Shown here in pieces: positions 7,168 through 15,338 of a stretch of 28,299 nucleotides of DNA; the stretch's first letter is position 1, and every line of letters starts with the position of its first letter. The notes beneath the pieces are model-generated. The model saw only the letters and a list, made by a program, of their open reading frames with translations. It searched no databases and was not told the DNA's origin. This DNA is from CAZABC01 sp964483405 (GTDB lineage: Bacteria > Chloroflexota > Limnocylindria > Limnocylindrales > CSP1-4), in contig CAZABC010000030.1 in NCBI GenBank assembly GCA_964483405.1, positions 1 through 28,299 of the forward strand. Direction: 5' to 3'. The position numbers and the translations under genes were made by a program.

Positions 7168-7848
7168 ATGCCCGGCGACACGACGATCTCACGGAGCGTC
7201 CTCGCGGACCAGGTCAAGGACCACATCCTCCAGGACATCCTCGCCGGCCGCTACGCGCCCCATGCCCGGATCGTCGAGACGCGGGTCGCCCGCGACCTCG
7301 GCACGAGCCAGGGGCCCGTCCGCGAGGCCCTCCGCGGGCTCGAGGCGCTCGGGGTCGTGGAGATCCTGCCGTTCCGCGGCGCCCGCGTCCGCCACCCGAC
7401 GACCGCCGAACTCCTCGAGGCCTATGCCGTCCGGTCGCCGCTCGAGGCGCTGGGGGCCCACCTGGCGATCCCGTCGATCACCGACGCCGACATCGCCGAG
7501 CTCGAGGCGCTCGGCGACGAGATGCAGGCCGCCGCCGCCGAGGGCGACCGGCACGCCGTCGCGATCGCCGACGCGGCCTTCCACGGCCGGCTGATCGCCG
7601 TGTCCGGCAACCGGACGCTGGAACGGGTCTGGCGCTCGCTCGAGCCGTTCTCGCGGACCTACATCACGCTCGTCGCCCCGGGGGCCGACCCGCAGTGGAC
7701 TGCCGACCTCCACGGACCGATCCTCGACGCCGTCCGGACGCGCGATGCGGCGCTCGTCGCGGCGGCGCTGCGGCGGCACTTCGACCTTGCCAGCGCGCAC
7801 CTCCGGGCGAACTGGGACGATGCCGACGAGGCCGCGAGCCCCGGTTGA
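7168..7848 (+). CDS. GntR-family transcriptional regulator, FCD (FadR) subfamily, copy 1
   Basis: 226 residues. A winged helix at about 8-75 contains 'VLADQVKDHILQDILAGRY', 'IVETRVARDLGTSQGPVREA' and 'LRGLEALGVVEILPFRGARV'. An FCD effector domain follows with 'DAAFHGRLIAVSGN', 'EPFSRTYITL' and 'LRRHFDLASAHL', whose His residues fit the metal-binding set of FCD sensors. ATG at 7168 has AGGAG five bases upstream. It is closely similar along its whole length to the second regulator at 21565-22320, so the two are paralogues. FCD regulators typically repress catabolic operons and release DNA on binding an organic acid. The likely targets are the shared ATCGATTATCGA elements in this window, by inference. 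Confidence 0.9.
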   Translation: MPGDTTISRSVLADQVKDHILQDILAGRYAPHARIVETRVARDLGTSQGPVREALRGLEALGVVEILPFRGARVRHPTTAELLEAYAVRSPLEALGAHLAIPSITDADIAELEALGDEMQAAAAEGDRHAVAIADAAFHGRLIAVSGNRTLERVWRSLEPFSRTYITLVAPGADPQWTADLHGPILDAVRTRDAALVAAALRRHFDLASAHLRANWDDADEAASPG

Positions 7849-7887
7849 CGTCGCCGGGGCCACATCCCGGGACCGGCCCGCCCGCGA

Positions 7888-8832
7888 TCAGGCTGCCGCG
7901 AGCCGGGTGCGCACCTGCTCCGCGACGCGGACGGCGGAGAGCCCGTAGATGTCGAGCAGCGCGTCGTTCGGTCCGGACTGGATGTAGACGTCCTCCAGCC
8001 CGATCCGGTCGACCCGCGTCGGCCGGTGCTCGCCGAGGACCTCGGCGACCGCGCCGCCGAGCCCGCCGATGACCGTGTGCTCCTCGACCGTCATGACCCG
8101 CCCCGTCCGGTCGGCGGCCGCGACGATCGCCGCCACGTCGATCGGCTTGAGCGTCGCCACGTGGAGCACGTGGGCGTCGATGCCGTCGGCGGCGAGCAGG
8201 TCGGCCGCCTCGACCGTCCGGGCCGTCTGCGCGCCGGTCGAGATGAGGGTCACGTCACCGCCCTCGCGGACGATCTCGGCCTTGCCGAAGGTGAAGACGT
8301 GGTCCTCGCCGAACAGCCGCGGCGTCGCGTCGCGCCCGAGCCTGACGTAGCAGGGACCCTCGAACCCGGCCGCCCAGCGGAGCGCCTGCGCCGCCTCGAC
8401 GTCGTCGGCCGGCACGACCGTGACCATCCCGGGCATCGCCCGCATGATCGCGAGGTCGTCGACGATGATGTGGCTCATCCCCGTCTGGCCGGTGAAGAGG
8501 CCACCGTAGCTCGGCGTGATCTTGACGTTCGCGCCGGTCTGGGCGATCAGGACGCGGACCTGGTCGAGGGGACGGACGACCGCGAACGAAACGAACGTGC
8601 TGATGAACGGGACGAGGCCCATCGTCGCGAGGCCGGCGGCCACGCCCAGCATGTTCTGCTCGGCGATGCCCATCTGCAGGTAGCGGCCGGGATGCGCCTT
8701 CTCGAAGATGTCGGCCCGGGTCGACGAGCCGACGTCGCCGTCGACGACGACGATCCGAGGGTCCTCGTCGGCGAGCGCGGCGACGGTCTCGCCGAAGATC
8801 TCCCGCTGTGGGCGGCCGATGGGCAGACTCAT
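7888..8832 (-). CDS. transketolase, C-terminal subunit (pyrimidine-binding and C-terminal domains)
   Basis: 314 residues covering the second half of a split transketolase. 'RIVVVDGDVGSSTRADIF' is followed by catalytic-type 'YLQMGIAEQNMLGVAAGLA' (E58), 'FISTFVSFAVVRPLDQVR', 'YGGLFTGQTGMSHIIVDDLAIMRAMPGM' and the C-terminal 'VEEHTVIGGLGGAVAEVL'. With the N-terminal subunit encoded next to it, it should form a two-carbon ketol transferase using thiamine diphosphate. The frame stays open upstream, but that part is the shadow of the N-terminal subunit gene. ATG at 8832 overlaps that gene's stop (ATGA). It ends 39 bases from the convergent regulator gene. Confidence 0.92.
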   Translation of the reverse strand: MSLPIGRPQREIFGETVAALADEDPRIVVVDGDVGSSTRADIFEKAHPGRYLQMGIAEQNMLGVAAGLATMGLVPFISTFVSFAVVRPLDQVRVLIAQTGANVKITPSYGGLFTGQTGMSHIIVDDLAIMRAMPGMVTVVPADDVEAAQALRWAAGFEGPCYVRLGRDATPRLFGEDHVFTFGKAEIVREGGDVTLISTGAQTARTVEAADLLAADGIDAHVLHVATLKPIDVAAIVAAADRTGRVMTVEEHTVIGGLGGAVAEVLGEHRPTRVDRIGLEDVYIQSGPNDALLDIYGLSAVRVAEQVRTRLAAA

Positions 8833-9728
8833 CGGACCACGCCTTCCGCGGCCGGCTCCGGCTCGCCCAGCTCGCGCATCGCGGTGGCGTACTCCTCGGG
8901 CTTGATGGCCCGGGTGTGCCAGAAGTAGTGGCCCTCCATGAAGGACACGCCCTTGCCTTTCACGGTGTGCGCGATCACCACGACCGGCCGGCCATCGCCC
9001 TCGCGCGCGCGGTCGAGGACCTCGACGATGGCGGCCATGTCGTGACCGTCGACCTCGAGGACGCGCCAGCCGAAGGCGGTCCACTTGGCGACGAGCTCGC
9101 CGGGGACCTGCGGCGGGATCCGGCCGTCGGGGCCGTCGCCGGGCCAGCCGTACTGCTGCAGCCGGTTGTGGTCGACGATCGCGACCAGGTTGTCGAGGCC
9201 GTAGCGGGGCGCGGCCATCGCCGCCTCCCAGACCTCGCCCTCCTGGCACTCGCCGTCGCCGAGCATGACGAAGGCGCGGACGTCGCGGCCGGTCAGGCGG
9301 GCGCCGAGGGCCATCCCCATCGCCGCGGAGATGCCCATCCCGAGCGAGCCCGTCGACATGTCGAGACCGGGCAGCCGGGTCATGTCCGGGTGGCCCTGGA
9401 GGCGTGAGTGGGCGGCGTCGAACGTCAGCAGCTCCTCCACCGGGAAGTAGCCCCGCAGGGCCATCGCCGCATACAGCGCGATCGACGAGTGACCCTTCGA
9501 GAGCACGAACCGGTCGCGGTCCGGCCAGGCCGGCTCGTCGGGCCGGATCCGCAGCTCGCGGAAGTACAGCGCCGCGAGCAGGTCGGCCGCCGACAGCGGG
9601 CCGCCGAGGTGTCCCGCCCTGGCGTGGTAGACGCTCCTGACGATCTCGACGCGGATCCGCCGCGCGACCTCTCGCAGCTCGTCGAGGTCCGCCCCGTCGG
9701 CGACGGGGCGCCCGGCCGGTGCGCTCAC
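8829..9728 (-). CDS. transketolase, N-terminal subunit (thiamine-diphosphate domain)
   Basis: 299 residues with the ThDP half of transketolase. 'YHARAGHLGGPLSAADLL' (H40), 'FVLSKGHSSIALYAAMAL' (H80), 'DMSTGSLGMGISAAMGMAL' and the metal/ThDP motif LGDGECQEG...DHN (GDGE 157-160, N188) are all present. GTG at 9728 overlaps the cupin stop as GTGA; the downstream partner overlaps as ATGA, so cupin and both subunits are translationally coupled. Splitting into two polypeptides is common in archaea and several bacterial groups, often in dedicated catabolic clusters rather than central metabolism. Longer upstream reading frame belongs to the cupin gene in another frame. Confidence 0.92.
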   Translation of the reverse strand: MSAPAGRPVADGADLDELREVARRIRVEIVRSVYHARAGHLGGPLSAADLLAALYFRELRIRPDEPAWPDRDRFVLSKGHSSIALYAAMALRGYFPVEELLTFDAAHSRLQGHPDMTRLPGLDMSTGSLGMGISAAMGMALGARLTGRDVRAFVMLGDGECQEGEVWEAAMAAPRYGLDNLVAIVDHNRLQQYGWPGDGPDGRIPPQVPGELVAKWTAFGWRVLEVDGHDMAAIVEVLDRAREGDGRPVVVIAHTVKGKGVSFMEGHYFWHTRAIKPEEYATAMRELGEPEPAAEGVVR

Positions 9729-10090
9729 GACCGCCCCTGCTCGTATGAGCCCGAGACGACCGGCGGCGAGAACAGGCAGAGCAGCTCGAGCCCGTCGGGC
9801 TCGTCGGCCTCGGTGGCGTGGAAGGTGCCCGGCGTGACGTGGGCGACGACCCCCGGCTCCATCTCGGCGATCCCGTCGGGTGTCACGATCCGGCCGCGCC
9901 CGGCGAGGCAGTAGATCGTCTCCTCCTCGGCGGGGTGGACGTGGCCCTCCGGCCGCGAGCCGGGCGGGAAGACCGAGACACCCATCGACACGAACCGCGC
10001 CCCGCTGTTGTGCGGGCCGAAGTACGCGTGCCAGGTGCGGCCCGGCAGGGGCACGATCTCCGCCTCGGAGCGCGACACGCGGGTGATCAT
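9725..10090 (-). CDS. cupin-domain protein
   Basis: 121 residues forming one small beta-barrel cupin. The two conserved boxes are 'PEGHVHPAEEETIYCLAGRGRI', with metal-ligand His/His/Glu, and 'PGVVAHVTPGTFHATEA', with the last His. Residues are complete, so a metal-binding barrel is likely. Single-domain cupins in sugar clusters may be isomerases, epimerases, dioxygenases or ligand sensors, and the sequence does not say which. It is the first gene of the cupin-transketolase operon. ATG at 10090 has GAGGTG five bases upstream, and the leader is roughly 45-55 bases after a strong predicted promoter with an overlapping operator. Confidence 0.85.
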   Translation of the reverse strand: MITRVSRSEAEIVPLPGRTWHAYFGPHNSGARFVSMGVSVFPPGSRPEGHVHPAEEETIYCLAGRGRIVTPDGIAEMEPGVVAHVTPGTFHATEADEPDGLELLCLFSPPVVSGSYEQGRS

Positions 10091-10132
10091 CGAAGCACCT
10101 CACCGGCCGGCGGCCGTCGCCGCCTCGGACAC

Positions 10133-10152
10133 ATAATCGATTATCGAGGATA
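10133..10152 (-). promoter_or_regulatory. palindromic operator, site 1 (cupin-transketolase operon)
   Basis: ATAATCGATTAT (10133-10144) is a perfect 12-bp palindrome in a very GC-rich background. The 20-base segment matches the site at 15282-15301 at 19 of 20 positions. It overlaps the -10 box and expected transcription start of the cupin promoter, the position expected for a repressor. Probably bound by one or both GntR/FCD regulators of the cluster (inferred). Confidence 0.7.
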
Positions 10153-10175
10153 CGCGCTGCACCCGGCCGGGTCAA
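10147..10175 (-). promoter_or_regulatory. sigma-70-type promoter of the cupin-transketolase operon
   Basis: On the minus strand TTGACC (10170-10175) and TATCCT (10147-10152) are separated by exactly 17 bases. The -10 hexamer forms the right end of operator site 1, so regulator binding would block polymerase. The start codon lies about 57 bases downstream of the -10. Confidence 0.6.
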
Positions 10176-10188
10176 GCCGCGGGACGTG

Positions 10189-10220
10189 CGACGGCCCCGG
10201 GGTGATCCCCGGGGCCGTCG
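10189..10220 (-). terminator. perfect 14-bp hairpin after the ABC importer operon
   Basis: CGACGGCCCCGGGG (10189-10202), loop TGAT, then its exact complement (10207-10220). It lies 72 bases past the stop of the binding-protein gene, before the cupin promoter. No T-run follows on the minus strand, so it is an L-shaped or U-less terminator candidate, as often found in GC-rich genomes. The strong stem would insulate the importer operon from the cupin operon. Confidence 0.65.
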
Positions 10221-10291
10221 TCGCTGCTCGGGTCAGCCGCCGGTCGGCGGGAGGACCTCCGTCCGCCCGGCATGCGCCGGGCGACCGGTGG

Positions 10292-11701
10292 CTACCAGGT
10301 GCACTCGTTGGGCGGATCCGCCGGGTCGCACTCGGCCTCGGTCTTGATCTGATCGAGGATCTCGAGGCCCTTCTCGGCGTCGAGGAGGACCGGGTCGCCG
10401 GTCGACCCGTCCGCGTTGAACGGGATGTAGGCGGGCGTCACGGCGTTGACGCCGCCGTCGGTGTAGAGGCCGGGGCCGGTGACGCCCTCGTAGTCGATGT
10501 CCTTGCCCTCGCGGAGGAGCGCCAGGCAATCGGCATACGTGTAGCAGACCTCACCGCCGTCGCCGACCTCGAACATGGCCGGCGCCCAGGCGCTCGCCTT
10601 GTACGAGCCCGCGGCCTCGACGGCGAGGGCCGTCTGGACCATCAGGTCGTACGTCGAGAAGGCGTACTGGTTGCTCGCGTCGTAGGGCGGGCAGGCGGCG
10701 ACACCGTCGGTGCAGCCCGTCTGGCCGTCCCACAGCGGCTGGAAGAACTCCCAGGCCTTGGTGTCCTTGTTCGGGGCGAAGGACGGGAAGCCGATCGACT
10801 CCTGCGTGGCGATGGCATCCGTGCCCAGGGTGCTGATGAACTGGGCTTCGCTCCAGCCGGTCTCGCCGATCCATGTGAGCGACAGCCCGGCCTCGGCCGC
10901 GCCCTTGATGAGCGCGGCGGACTCGGTCGAGCCCGCCTGGACGATGACGGCATCCGGGTCCAGGTCGGCGATCTTCTGGGCTTCGGCCCGATAGGACGGC
11001 TGCTTGGCCGGGACGTCGATGCGCTCGAGGACCTCGAGGCCGAGGATGCCTGCGGCCTCCTCGGCCGCGTCGGCGGCGAGCTGGAAGCCTTCGACCTGCG
11101 TCGCGAAGATGACGATCTTGTCGAGGCCTTCCTGCTCCGCGTAGAGGGCACCGTAGGTGCCCAGCGCCTCATCGAGGCCCTGCGCCCGGAAGATGGCCTC
11201 CGCGGCCTTCCCGCCGAGGTTGCCCGGGATGGCGCCGCCGTGGACCGACGGCCCGAGCGGCAGGTCGTTCTCCTGCCAGAACTCCATCATGTAGTCACGG
11301 TAGGTCCGGTACTGGTGGGCGATGCTCACCACGATCTCGGCCTTGTGCTGCTCGAGGCAGATCTTGGCCGCCTGGCCCTCGTGGTCGTCGCCGATGTCCT
11401 CGGAGACGAGCTCCCAGGGGCGACCGAGCGGCGGGTCGTCGTTGATGACCTCTTCGATCGGGAACCGGACGTCATTCGTGAGCGACGGCCCGTAGTCCGC
11501 GAACGCGCCGGTGTAGTAGGCGAGCTCGCAGACAACGACCTTCTCGCCCGACGACGGCTCGGGGCTGGTGGCGCTCGACGGCTCGCTGCTGGCGCCGCCC
11601 GACGGGCTCGGCGAGGCACCGCTCGTGCATGCGCCGACGACGAGCCCGAGCACCGCGACCAGGACCAGGATGCGGCCCGACTTCATGCTTCGGATCCTCA
11701 C
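10292..11701 (-). CDS. ABC transporter substrate-binding lipoprotein (Peripla_BP_6, Liv type)
   Basis: 469 residues. The signal peptide 'MRIRSMKSGRILVLVAVLGL' leads into the lipobox VGAC (lipid-anchored C25), followed by a Ser/Pro/Gly-rich linker. The mature part has the type I periplasmic-binding fold seen in branched-chain-amino-acid-type receptors ('VVCELAYYTGAFADYGPS', 'DPDAVIVQAGSTESAALIKGAAEAGL', 'YDLMVQTALAVEAAGS'). GTG at 11701 is preferred over the internal ATG at 11686 because GGAGGAG lies five bases upstream of it. It closes the importer operon, 35 bases after the second ATPase gene. The family binds amino acids, amides, urea or aromatic acids; the ligand here is not determined. 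A hairpin follows the stop. Confidence 0.92.
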   Translation of the reverse strand: MRIRSMKSGRILVLVAVLGLVVGACTSGASPSPSGGASSEPSSATSPEPSSGEKVVVCELAYYTGAFADYGPSLTNDVRFPIEEVINDDPPLGRPWELVSEDIGDDHEGQAAKICLEQHKAEIVVSIAHQYRTYRDYMMEFWQENDLPLGPSVHGGAIPGNLGGKAAEAIFRAQGLDEALGTYGALYAEQEGLDKIVIFATQVEGFQLAADAAEEAAGILGLEVLERIDVPAKQPSYRAEAQKIADLDPDAVIVQAGSTESAALIKGAAEAGLSLTWIGETGWSEAQFISTLGTDAIATQESIGFPSFAPNKDTKAWEFFQPLWDGQTGCTDGVAACPPYDASNQYAFSTYDLMVQTALAVEAAGSYKASAWAPAMFEVGDGGEVCYTYADCLALLREGKDIDYEGVTGPGLYTDGGVNAVTPAYIPFNADGSTGDPVLLDAEKGLEILDQIKTEAECDPADPPNECTW

Positions 11702-11736
11702 TGCGTCTCCTCCTCTGGCTTGCTGGACGTAGGTCG

Positions 11737-12528
11737 CTAGATGCGGTATCCCTCCTTGAGCTGCTGGGTCGTCAGATCGGCGGCGTCGACCACGGCATAG
11801 GCCTCACCGAGGCTCAGGACCATCACCCGGTCGGCGACCTGGAGCGCCTTGGTGGCGTTCTGCTCGGCGAGGACGATGGCGACGCCCCGGGTCTCGTGGA
11901 TCTCGGTGATCTTGTCGAAGAACATGTCGACGTAGAGCGGCGAGAGTCCGGCCGTCGGCTCGTCGAGCAGCAGGATCTTCGGCTCCTGCATGAGGGCCCG
12001 CCCGCAGGCGACCATCCGCGACTCGCCGCCGCTGAGGGTGCCGGCCTTCTGGGCCTGGAGGGCCCGCAGGTCCGGGAAGAGGTCGAACACCTCGCCGATC
12101 CGCGAGGCGTGGGAGCGCTCGCCGATCAGGCCGCCGATCCGCAGGTTCTCGAGGACCGTGAGGTCGGCGAACACGCCCTTCTCCTGGGGCACGTAGCCGA
12201 TCCCCCGCGCCGCGGTCTCGTACGGGCGCAGCGTGGACACGTCCTCGCCCTGGAACCGGATGGTCCCGGCCATCAGCGGGATCAGCCGGGCCAGGGTCGC
12301 CAGCAGGGTGGTCTTGCCCGCCCCGTTGGCCCCGAGCACGGCGAAGATCTCGTCGCCGACGGCGAAGTCGAGCCCCTTGAGGACGGTGACCCCGTGGTAG
12401 CCGCTGCGCAGGCCCTCGACCTGGAGGTTGGCCCGCCCGGGCGCGGCGGACGGCCCGGTGCCGACCGCGGTCGGCGCCGACGGGGTCGCCGGCGGCTGGC
12501 TGATGGCGGGCAGGGCCGGCTCAGACAT
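11737..12528 (-). CDS. livF: Liv-type ABC transporter ATP-binding protein (LivF family)
   Basis: 263 residues. A Pro/Ala-rich N-terminal extension of about 33 residues precedes the ATPase. Walker A is GANGAGKTT (66-74), the Q-loop lies in 'GYVPQEKGVF', the ABC signature is LSGGE (165-169), and Walker B is ILLLDE (185-190) with 'PTAGLSP'. The short C-terminus is typical of LivF rather than LivG. It supplies energy for the importer with its partner ATPase. The start region overlaps the end of the LivG-type gene by eight bases. The gene name reflects family; leucine transport is not implied. Confidence 0.93.
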   Translation of the reverse strand: MSEPALPAISQPPATPSAPTAVGTGPSAAPGRANLQVEGLRSGYHGVTVLKGLDFAVGDEIFAVLGANGAGKTTLLATLARLIPLMAGTIRFQGEDVSTLRPYETAARGIGYVPQEKGVFADLTVLENLRIGGLIGERSHASRIGEVFDLFPDLRALQAQKAGTLSGGESRMVACGRALMQEPKILLLDEPTAGLSPLYVDMFFDKITEIHETRGVAIVLAEQNATKALQVADRVMVLSLGEAYAVVDAADLTTQQLKEGYRI

Positions 12529-13315
12529 GGCCCTCTCCGAGGTACTTCTCGACGACCGTCCGGTTGTCGCGGATCTCGCGCGGCGCTCCGTGGAGGATGA
12601 CCTTGCCCTCGGCCATGAAGTGGACCTCCTCGCAGAGGCCCCAGATGACGTTGAGGTCGTGCTCGACGATGACCACGGACGTGCCCCCGGCGGCCAGCTC
12701 CTTGATCACCGTCATGACCCGCTCGGTCAGCTCGTCGGGCAGGCCGGCGGTCGGCTCGTCCAGCAGCAGGAACGTCGGCCGCAGGAGCAGACAGCGGACG
12801 ATGTCGAGGAGCTTCTTCTCGCCGGCCGACATGGCGAAGGCCGTCGGGTCGGCGAAGCCGAAGTAGTCGAGGTGATGCCGGATCTCGGCCTCATGCCGGG
12901 CGAAGACCGTCCGCTCGGCGAAGATCCGCTGCGGCTGCTCGTACCGGCCTTCCGCGACGGCGAGCAGCAGCGAGTCCCAGATGGTCAGCTTGTCGAAGTC
13001 CATGATCACCTGGTTGGACTTCACGACGCCGTGGCTCGCCATCCGGTGGGCCGGAAGGCTCGACAGCACGACCTCGCGTCCGTCGGGGGCGAGGAGCGCC
13101 ACCCGGCCGCGGTCGAGCGGCGTCGAGTGCATGATCATCCGCATCAGCGTCGTCTTGCCGGCGCCGTTGGGTCCGATGAGCCCCTCGATCGGCCGTTCGC
13201 CGAGGACGAGGTCGTCGACGTCGACGACGACGCGGCCGGAGAAGCTCTTGACGGCCCCCTGCACCCGGATCCGGGGCCGATCGAGCGCGGCGGGGGCGAC
13301 GGTCTCAGCGACCAT
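12521..13315 (-). CDS. livG: Liv-type ABC transporter ATP-binding protein (LivG family)
   Basis: 264 residues. Walker A is GPNGAGKTT (48-56), the signature is MSAGE (162-166), Walker B is FLLLDE (182-187), followed by 'PTAGLPDELTERVM' and a switch His in 'VVIVEHDLNVIWGLCEEV'. The C-terminal 'GKVILHGAPREIRDNRTVVEKYLG' tail is characteristic of LivG/BraF proteins. The signature has Ala in place of the usual first Gly (SAGE for SGGE), a modest variation. It overlaps the preceding permease gene by 11 bases and the following ATPase gene by eight, so the set is tightly coupled. Confidence 0.93.
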   Translation of the reverse strand: MVAETVAPAALDRPRIRVQGAVKSFSGRVVVDVDDLVLGERPIEGLIGPNGAGKTTLMRMIMHSTPLDRGRVALLAPDGREVVLSSLPAHRMASHGVVKSNQVIMDFDKLTIWDSLLLAVAEGRYEQPQRIFAERTVFARHEAEIRHHLDYFGFADPTAFAMSAGEKKLLDIVRCLLLRPTFLLLDEPTAGLPDELTERVMTVIKELAAGGTSVVIVEHDLNVIWGLCEEVHFMAEGKVILHGAPREIRDNRTVVEKYLGEGHV

Positions 13316-14252
13316 GGATCCTCCGCATCAGCTTGTCGCGGCGCATGTCGCCGAGCAGGCCGAGGGGCCGGAACAGCAGGACGAGCATCAGGGTCAGGCC
13401 GAACGCGGCCTCGCGCAGGACGGGGATCGCCTGGGTGTACCACTCGCTCGGCAGGGGCAGATAGGTCCGGATGACGATGTCGAACAGGCCGACCGTCAGG
13501 ACGACGCCGAGGACCGCCCCCCAGACGCGAGCCGTGCCGCCGAGGACGAGCCCGACCATCGCGGCCAGGGTGACGCTGATCCCGATGTGGCCGACGTCGA
13601 GGTACCGCAGCATCACGCCGGCCATCGCGCCGAGCAGCCCCATCGCCCCCGAGGTGACGGCGAACAGCCACAGCTTGGTCCGGAACGTCGACTTGCCGAG
13701 GCTGCGAGCCAGCGGCTCGTTGCCGCCCACGGCGACCAGGAGCCGCCCGTACGGCGAGCGATGGACCCGCCAGGCATAGAGGAAGATCGCGGCGGTGACG
13801 ACGGCGGTGACGAGGAGCCAGGCGAACTCGTTCTCCTTGACACTGCCGATGTCGAACGGGAAGCGGAGCCCACCCAGGCCGAACGCGCCGCCGGTGAGGT
13901 CGGCCTCGGTGGTCGCCAGGATCTGGACGGCGGTGGCGAAGCCGAGCGTGGCGACGAGCACGCCGTCGGTGTCCATGTCGGCGATCAGCCAGCCGACGAG
14001 GAGCCCGGCCAGGCCGGCGATGAGCGTCGCGGCGGTGGCGCAGACGAGGAACTGCCACGGGTCGCCGAACGGCCAGTCGACCTGGACGTACAGCACGCCG
14101 AAGGCGTACATCCCGAGGCCCCAGAACCCGACGACCCCGAAGTTGGCGATCCGGGTGAGCCCGAGCTGGAGGTGCAGCAGCAGGGCGAGGCCGGTGATCA
14201 TCACGACCTCGAAGAGGCCGGTGATCAGGAAGGAATCGAGCCAGTCCAGCAT
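13305..14252 (-). CDS. livM: Liv-type ABC transporter permease (LivM family)
   Basis: 315 residues of strongly hydrophobic sequence with about eight to ten membrane segments, from 'VVMITGLALLLHLQLGLTRI' to 'TLMLVLLFRPLGLLGDMRRDK'. The LivM-type central segment 'YAWRVHRSPYGRLLVAVGGNEPLARSLGKSTFRTKLWLF' contains the coupling-helix region (EPLARSLG). 'GAMAGVMLRYLDVGHIGISVTLAAMVGLVLGGTARVWGAVLG' matches the conserved C-terminal half of the family. It lies four bases after the LivH-type gene. Together the two form the membrane channel. Confidence 0.92.
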   Translation of the reverse strand: MLDWLDSFLITGLFEVVMITGLALLLHLQLGLTRIANFGVVGFWGLGMYAFGVLYVQVDWPFGDPWQFLVCATAATLIAGLAGLLVGWLIADMDTDGVLVATLGFATAVQILATTEADLTGGAFGLGGLRFPFDIGSVKENEFAWLLVTAVVTAAIFLYAWRVHRSPYGRLLVAVGGNEPLARSLGKSTFRTKLWLFAVTSGAMGLLGAMAGVMLRYLDVGHIGISVTLAAMVGLVLGGTARVWGAVLGVVLTVGLFDIVIRTYLPLPSEWYTQAIPVLREAAFGLTLMLVLLFRPLGLLGDMRRDKLMRRIHGR

Positions 14253-14256
14253 GGCG

Positions 14257-15129
14257 CTACACCTTCGCCGTCTCGGCGAGCCGCATGCTTCGCACCTTCA
14301 GGACGACGACGAAGGCGACGATCAGCAACAGCTGCGCATAGAGGACCTGGTCGAACTCGAGGGCCATGGCGGCCAGGGCCACGCTCGTGCCCACCCCGAC
14401 CAGGATGACGCCGCCGAGGCCCCAGCTGCCGCCGACGAGGGCGACCATCATGATGAGCAGGAAGAGCCGCCAGCCGAGCTGCGGCGAGACCGACGCCCCG
14501 ACGCCGTAGAACGCACCGGCCATGCCGCCGGCGACCCCGGCGATGAACCAGATCAGCACGGTGACGGCGAGCGGTCGGATTCCGCTCACCCGCGCCAGGT
14601 CCTCGTCGCTGGCGAGGGCCCGGATCCGGAGGCCGAGGTCGGTCCGCTGGATGAAGAGGTAGAGCAGCAGCGACAGCGCCGCGACGCTCACCAGGGCGAG
14701 GAGGCGGAACGAGGTCACCCCGACGCCAAGGATCAGGATCGTGTCCGGCGGCGGGACGTCGTAGTACCGCTCCGGGTAGCCGAAGACGAGCTGCAGGCCG
14801 TGCCGCAGGAAGATCGACAGCCCGAACGAGATGATGATCAGCTCGAGCACGCCGACGTTGCGGTGCCTCGCGGGCCGGAAGATCGCGAGGTAGGTGGCGA
14901 CGCTGAGGAGGCCCGCCAGCAGCCCGGCGGGGATCAGGGCGGCGTAGAAGTCGAGACCGTAGGTCGTGTTGAACCACATCCCGAAGTAGGCCCCGAGGGT
15001 GATCGTCTCCGCGTACGCCACGTTGATGAGGCCGGTCAGGCGGTACAGCAGGGCGAAGCCGATCGCCGCCAGGACGAGTGGCGCGTTCTCGGTGAGGCCG
15101 ATGACGAGGGACTGGGTGATGACGTCCAT
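14257..15129 (-). CDS. livH: Liv-type ABC transporter permease (LivH family)
   Basis: 290 residues with about eight membrane segments. 'LVIGLTENAPLVLAAIGFALLYRLTGLINVAYAETITLGAYFG' is the family's N-terminal signature (normally GLNFAHG; here INVAYAE). The coupling segment 'FIQRTDLGLRIRALASDEDLARVSGI' is followed by 'GGMAGAFYGVGASVSPQLGWRLFLLIMMVALVGGSWGLGG'. It is the first gene of the importer operon. The Shine-Dalgarno is weak. The region upstream (15130-15374, shared with the divergent EamA gene) holds operator site 2 and no gene. Confidence 0.92.
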   Translation of the reverse strand: MDVITQSLVIGLTENAPLVLAAIGFALLYRLTGLINVAYAETITLGAYFGMWFNTTYGLDFYAALIPAGLLAGLLSVATYLAIFRPARHRNVGVLELIIISFGLSIFLRHGLQLVFGYPERYYDVPPPDTILILGVGVTSFRLLALVSVAALSLLLYLFIQRTDLGLRIRALASDEDLARVSGIRPLAVTVLIWFIAGVAGGMAGAFYGVGASVSPQLGWRLFLLIMMVALVGGSWGLGGVILVGVGTSVALAAMALEFDQVLYAQLLLIVAFVVVLKVRSMRLAETAKV

Positions 15130-15281
15130 CAGGCGTCAGCCCTGGCGGGGCCAGCGAGGCGGTCGCGGGGCGTGACGGGGCGGATCCGCCCGGATCCGGT
15201 GCCCCTCACCCACGTCCCACAGGTCATCGCCCAACCTCGCGAAGGAGCCGGTGCGCACCACGACTCGCGTCGATGGTACCA

Positions 15282-15308
15282 ATCATCGATTATCGAGGAT
15301 AGTAGACT
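15282..15308. promoter_or_regulatory. operator site 2 in the divergent importer/EamA control region
   Basis: ATCATCGATTATCGAGGATA (15282-15301) matches site 1 at 19 of 20 bases. On the minus strand it contains the same TATCCT box that serves as the -10 at the cupin operon; no good -35 accompanies it here. On the plus strand TAGACT (15303-15308) abuts it and is a candidate -10 for the EamA gene. The site could control both directions. Confidence 0.65.
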
Positions 15309-15338
15309 CGGCGGACGGCGCAGCGCAAGGGATGATTG

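Noticed and set aside
7854..7870. Hairpin between the convergent GntR and transketolase genes
   Set aside because: Only a five-base stem (CCGGG/CCCGG) with a seven-base loop, expected by chance in such GC-rich DNA.
8833..9249. Upstream extension of the transketolase C-terminal subunit
   Set aside because: It is the out-of-frame shadow of the N-terminal subunit. The ATGA overlap and domain start fit ATG 8832.
10292..15129. Leucine/isoleucine/valine transporter as a specific function
   Set aside because: The family is certain, but Liv-type systems carry many ligands, and the catabolic context does not point to branched-chain amino acids.
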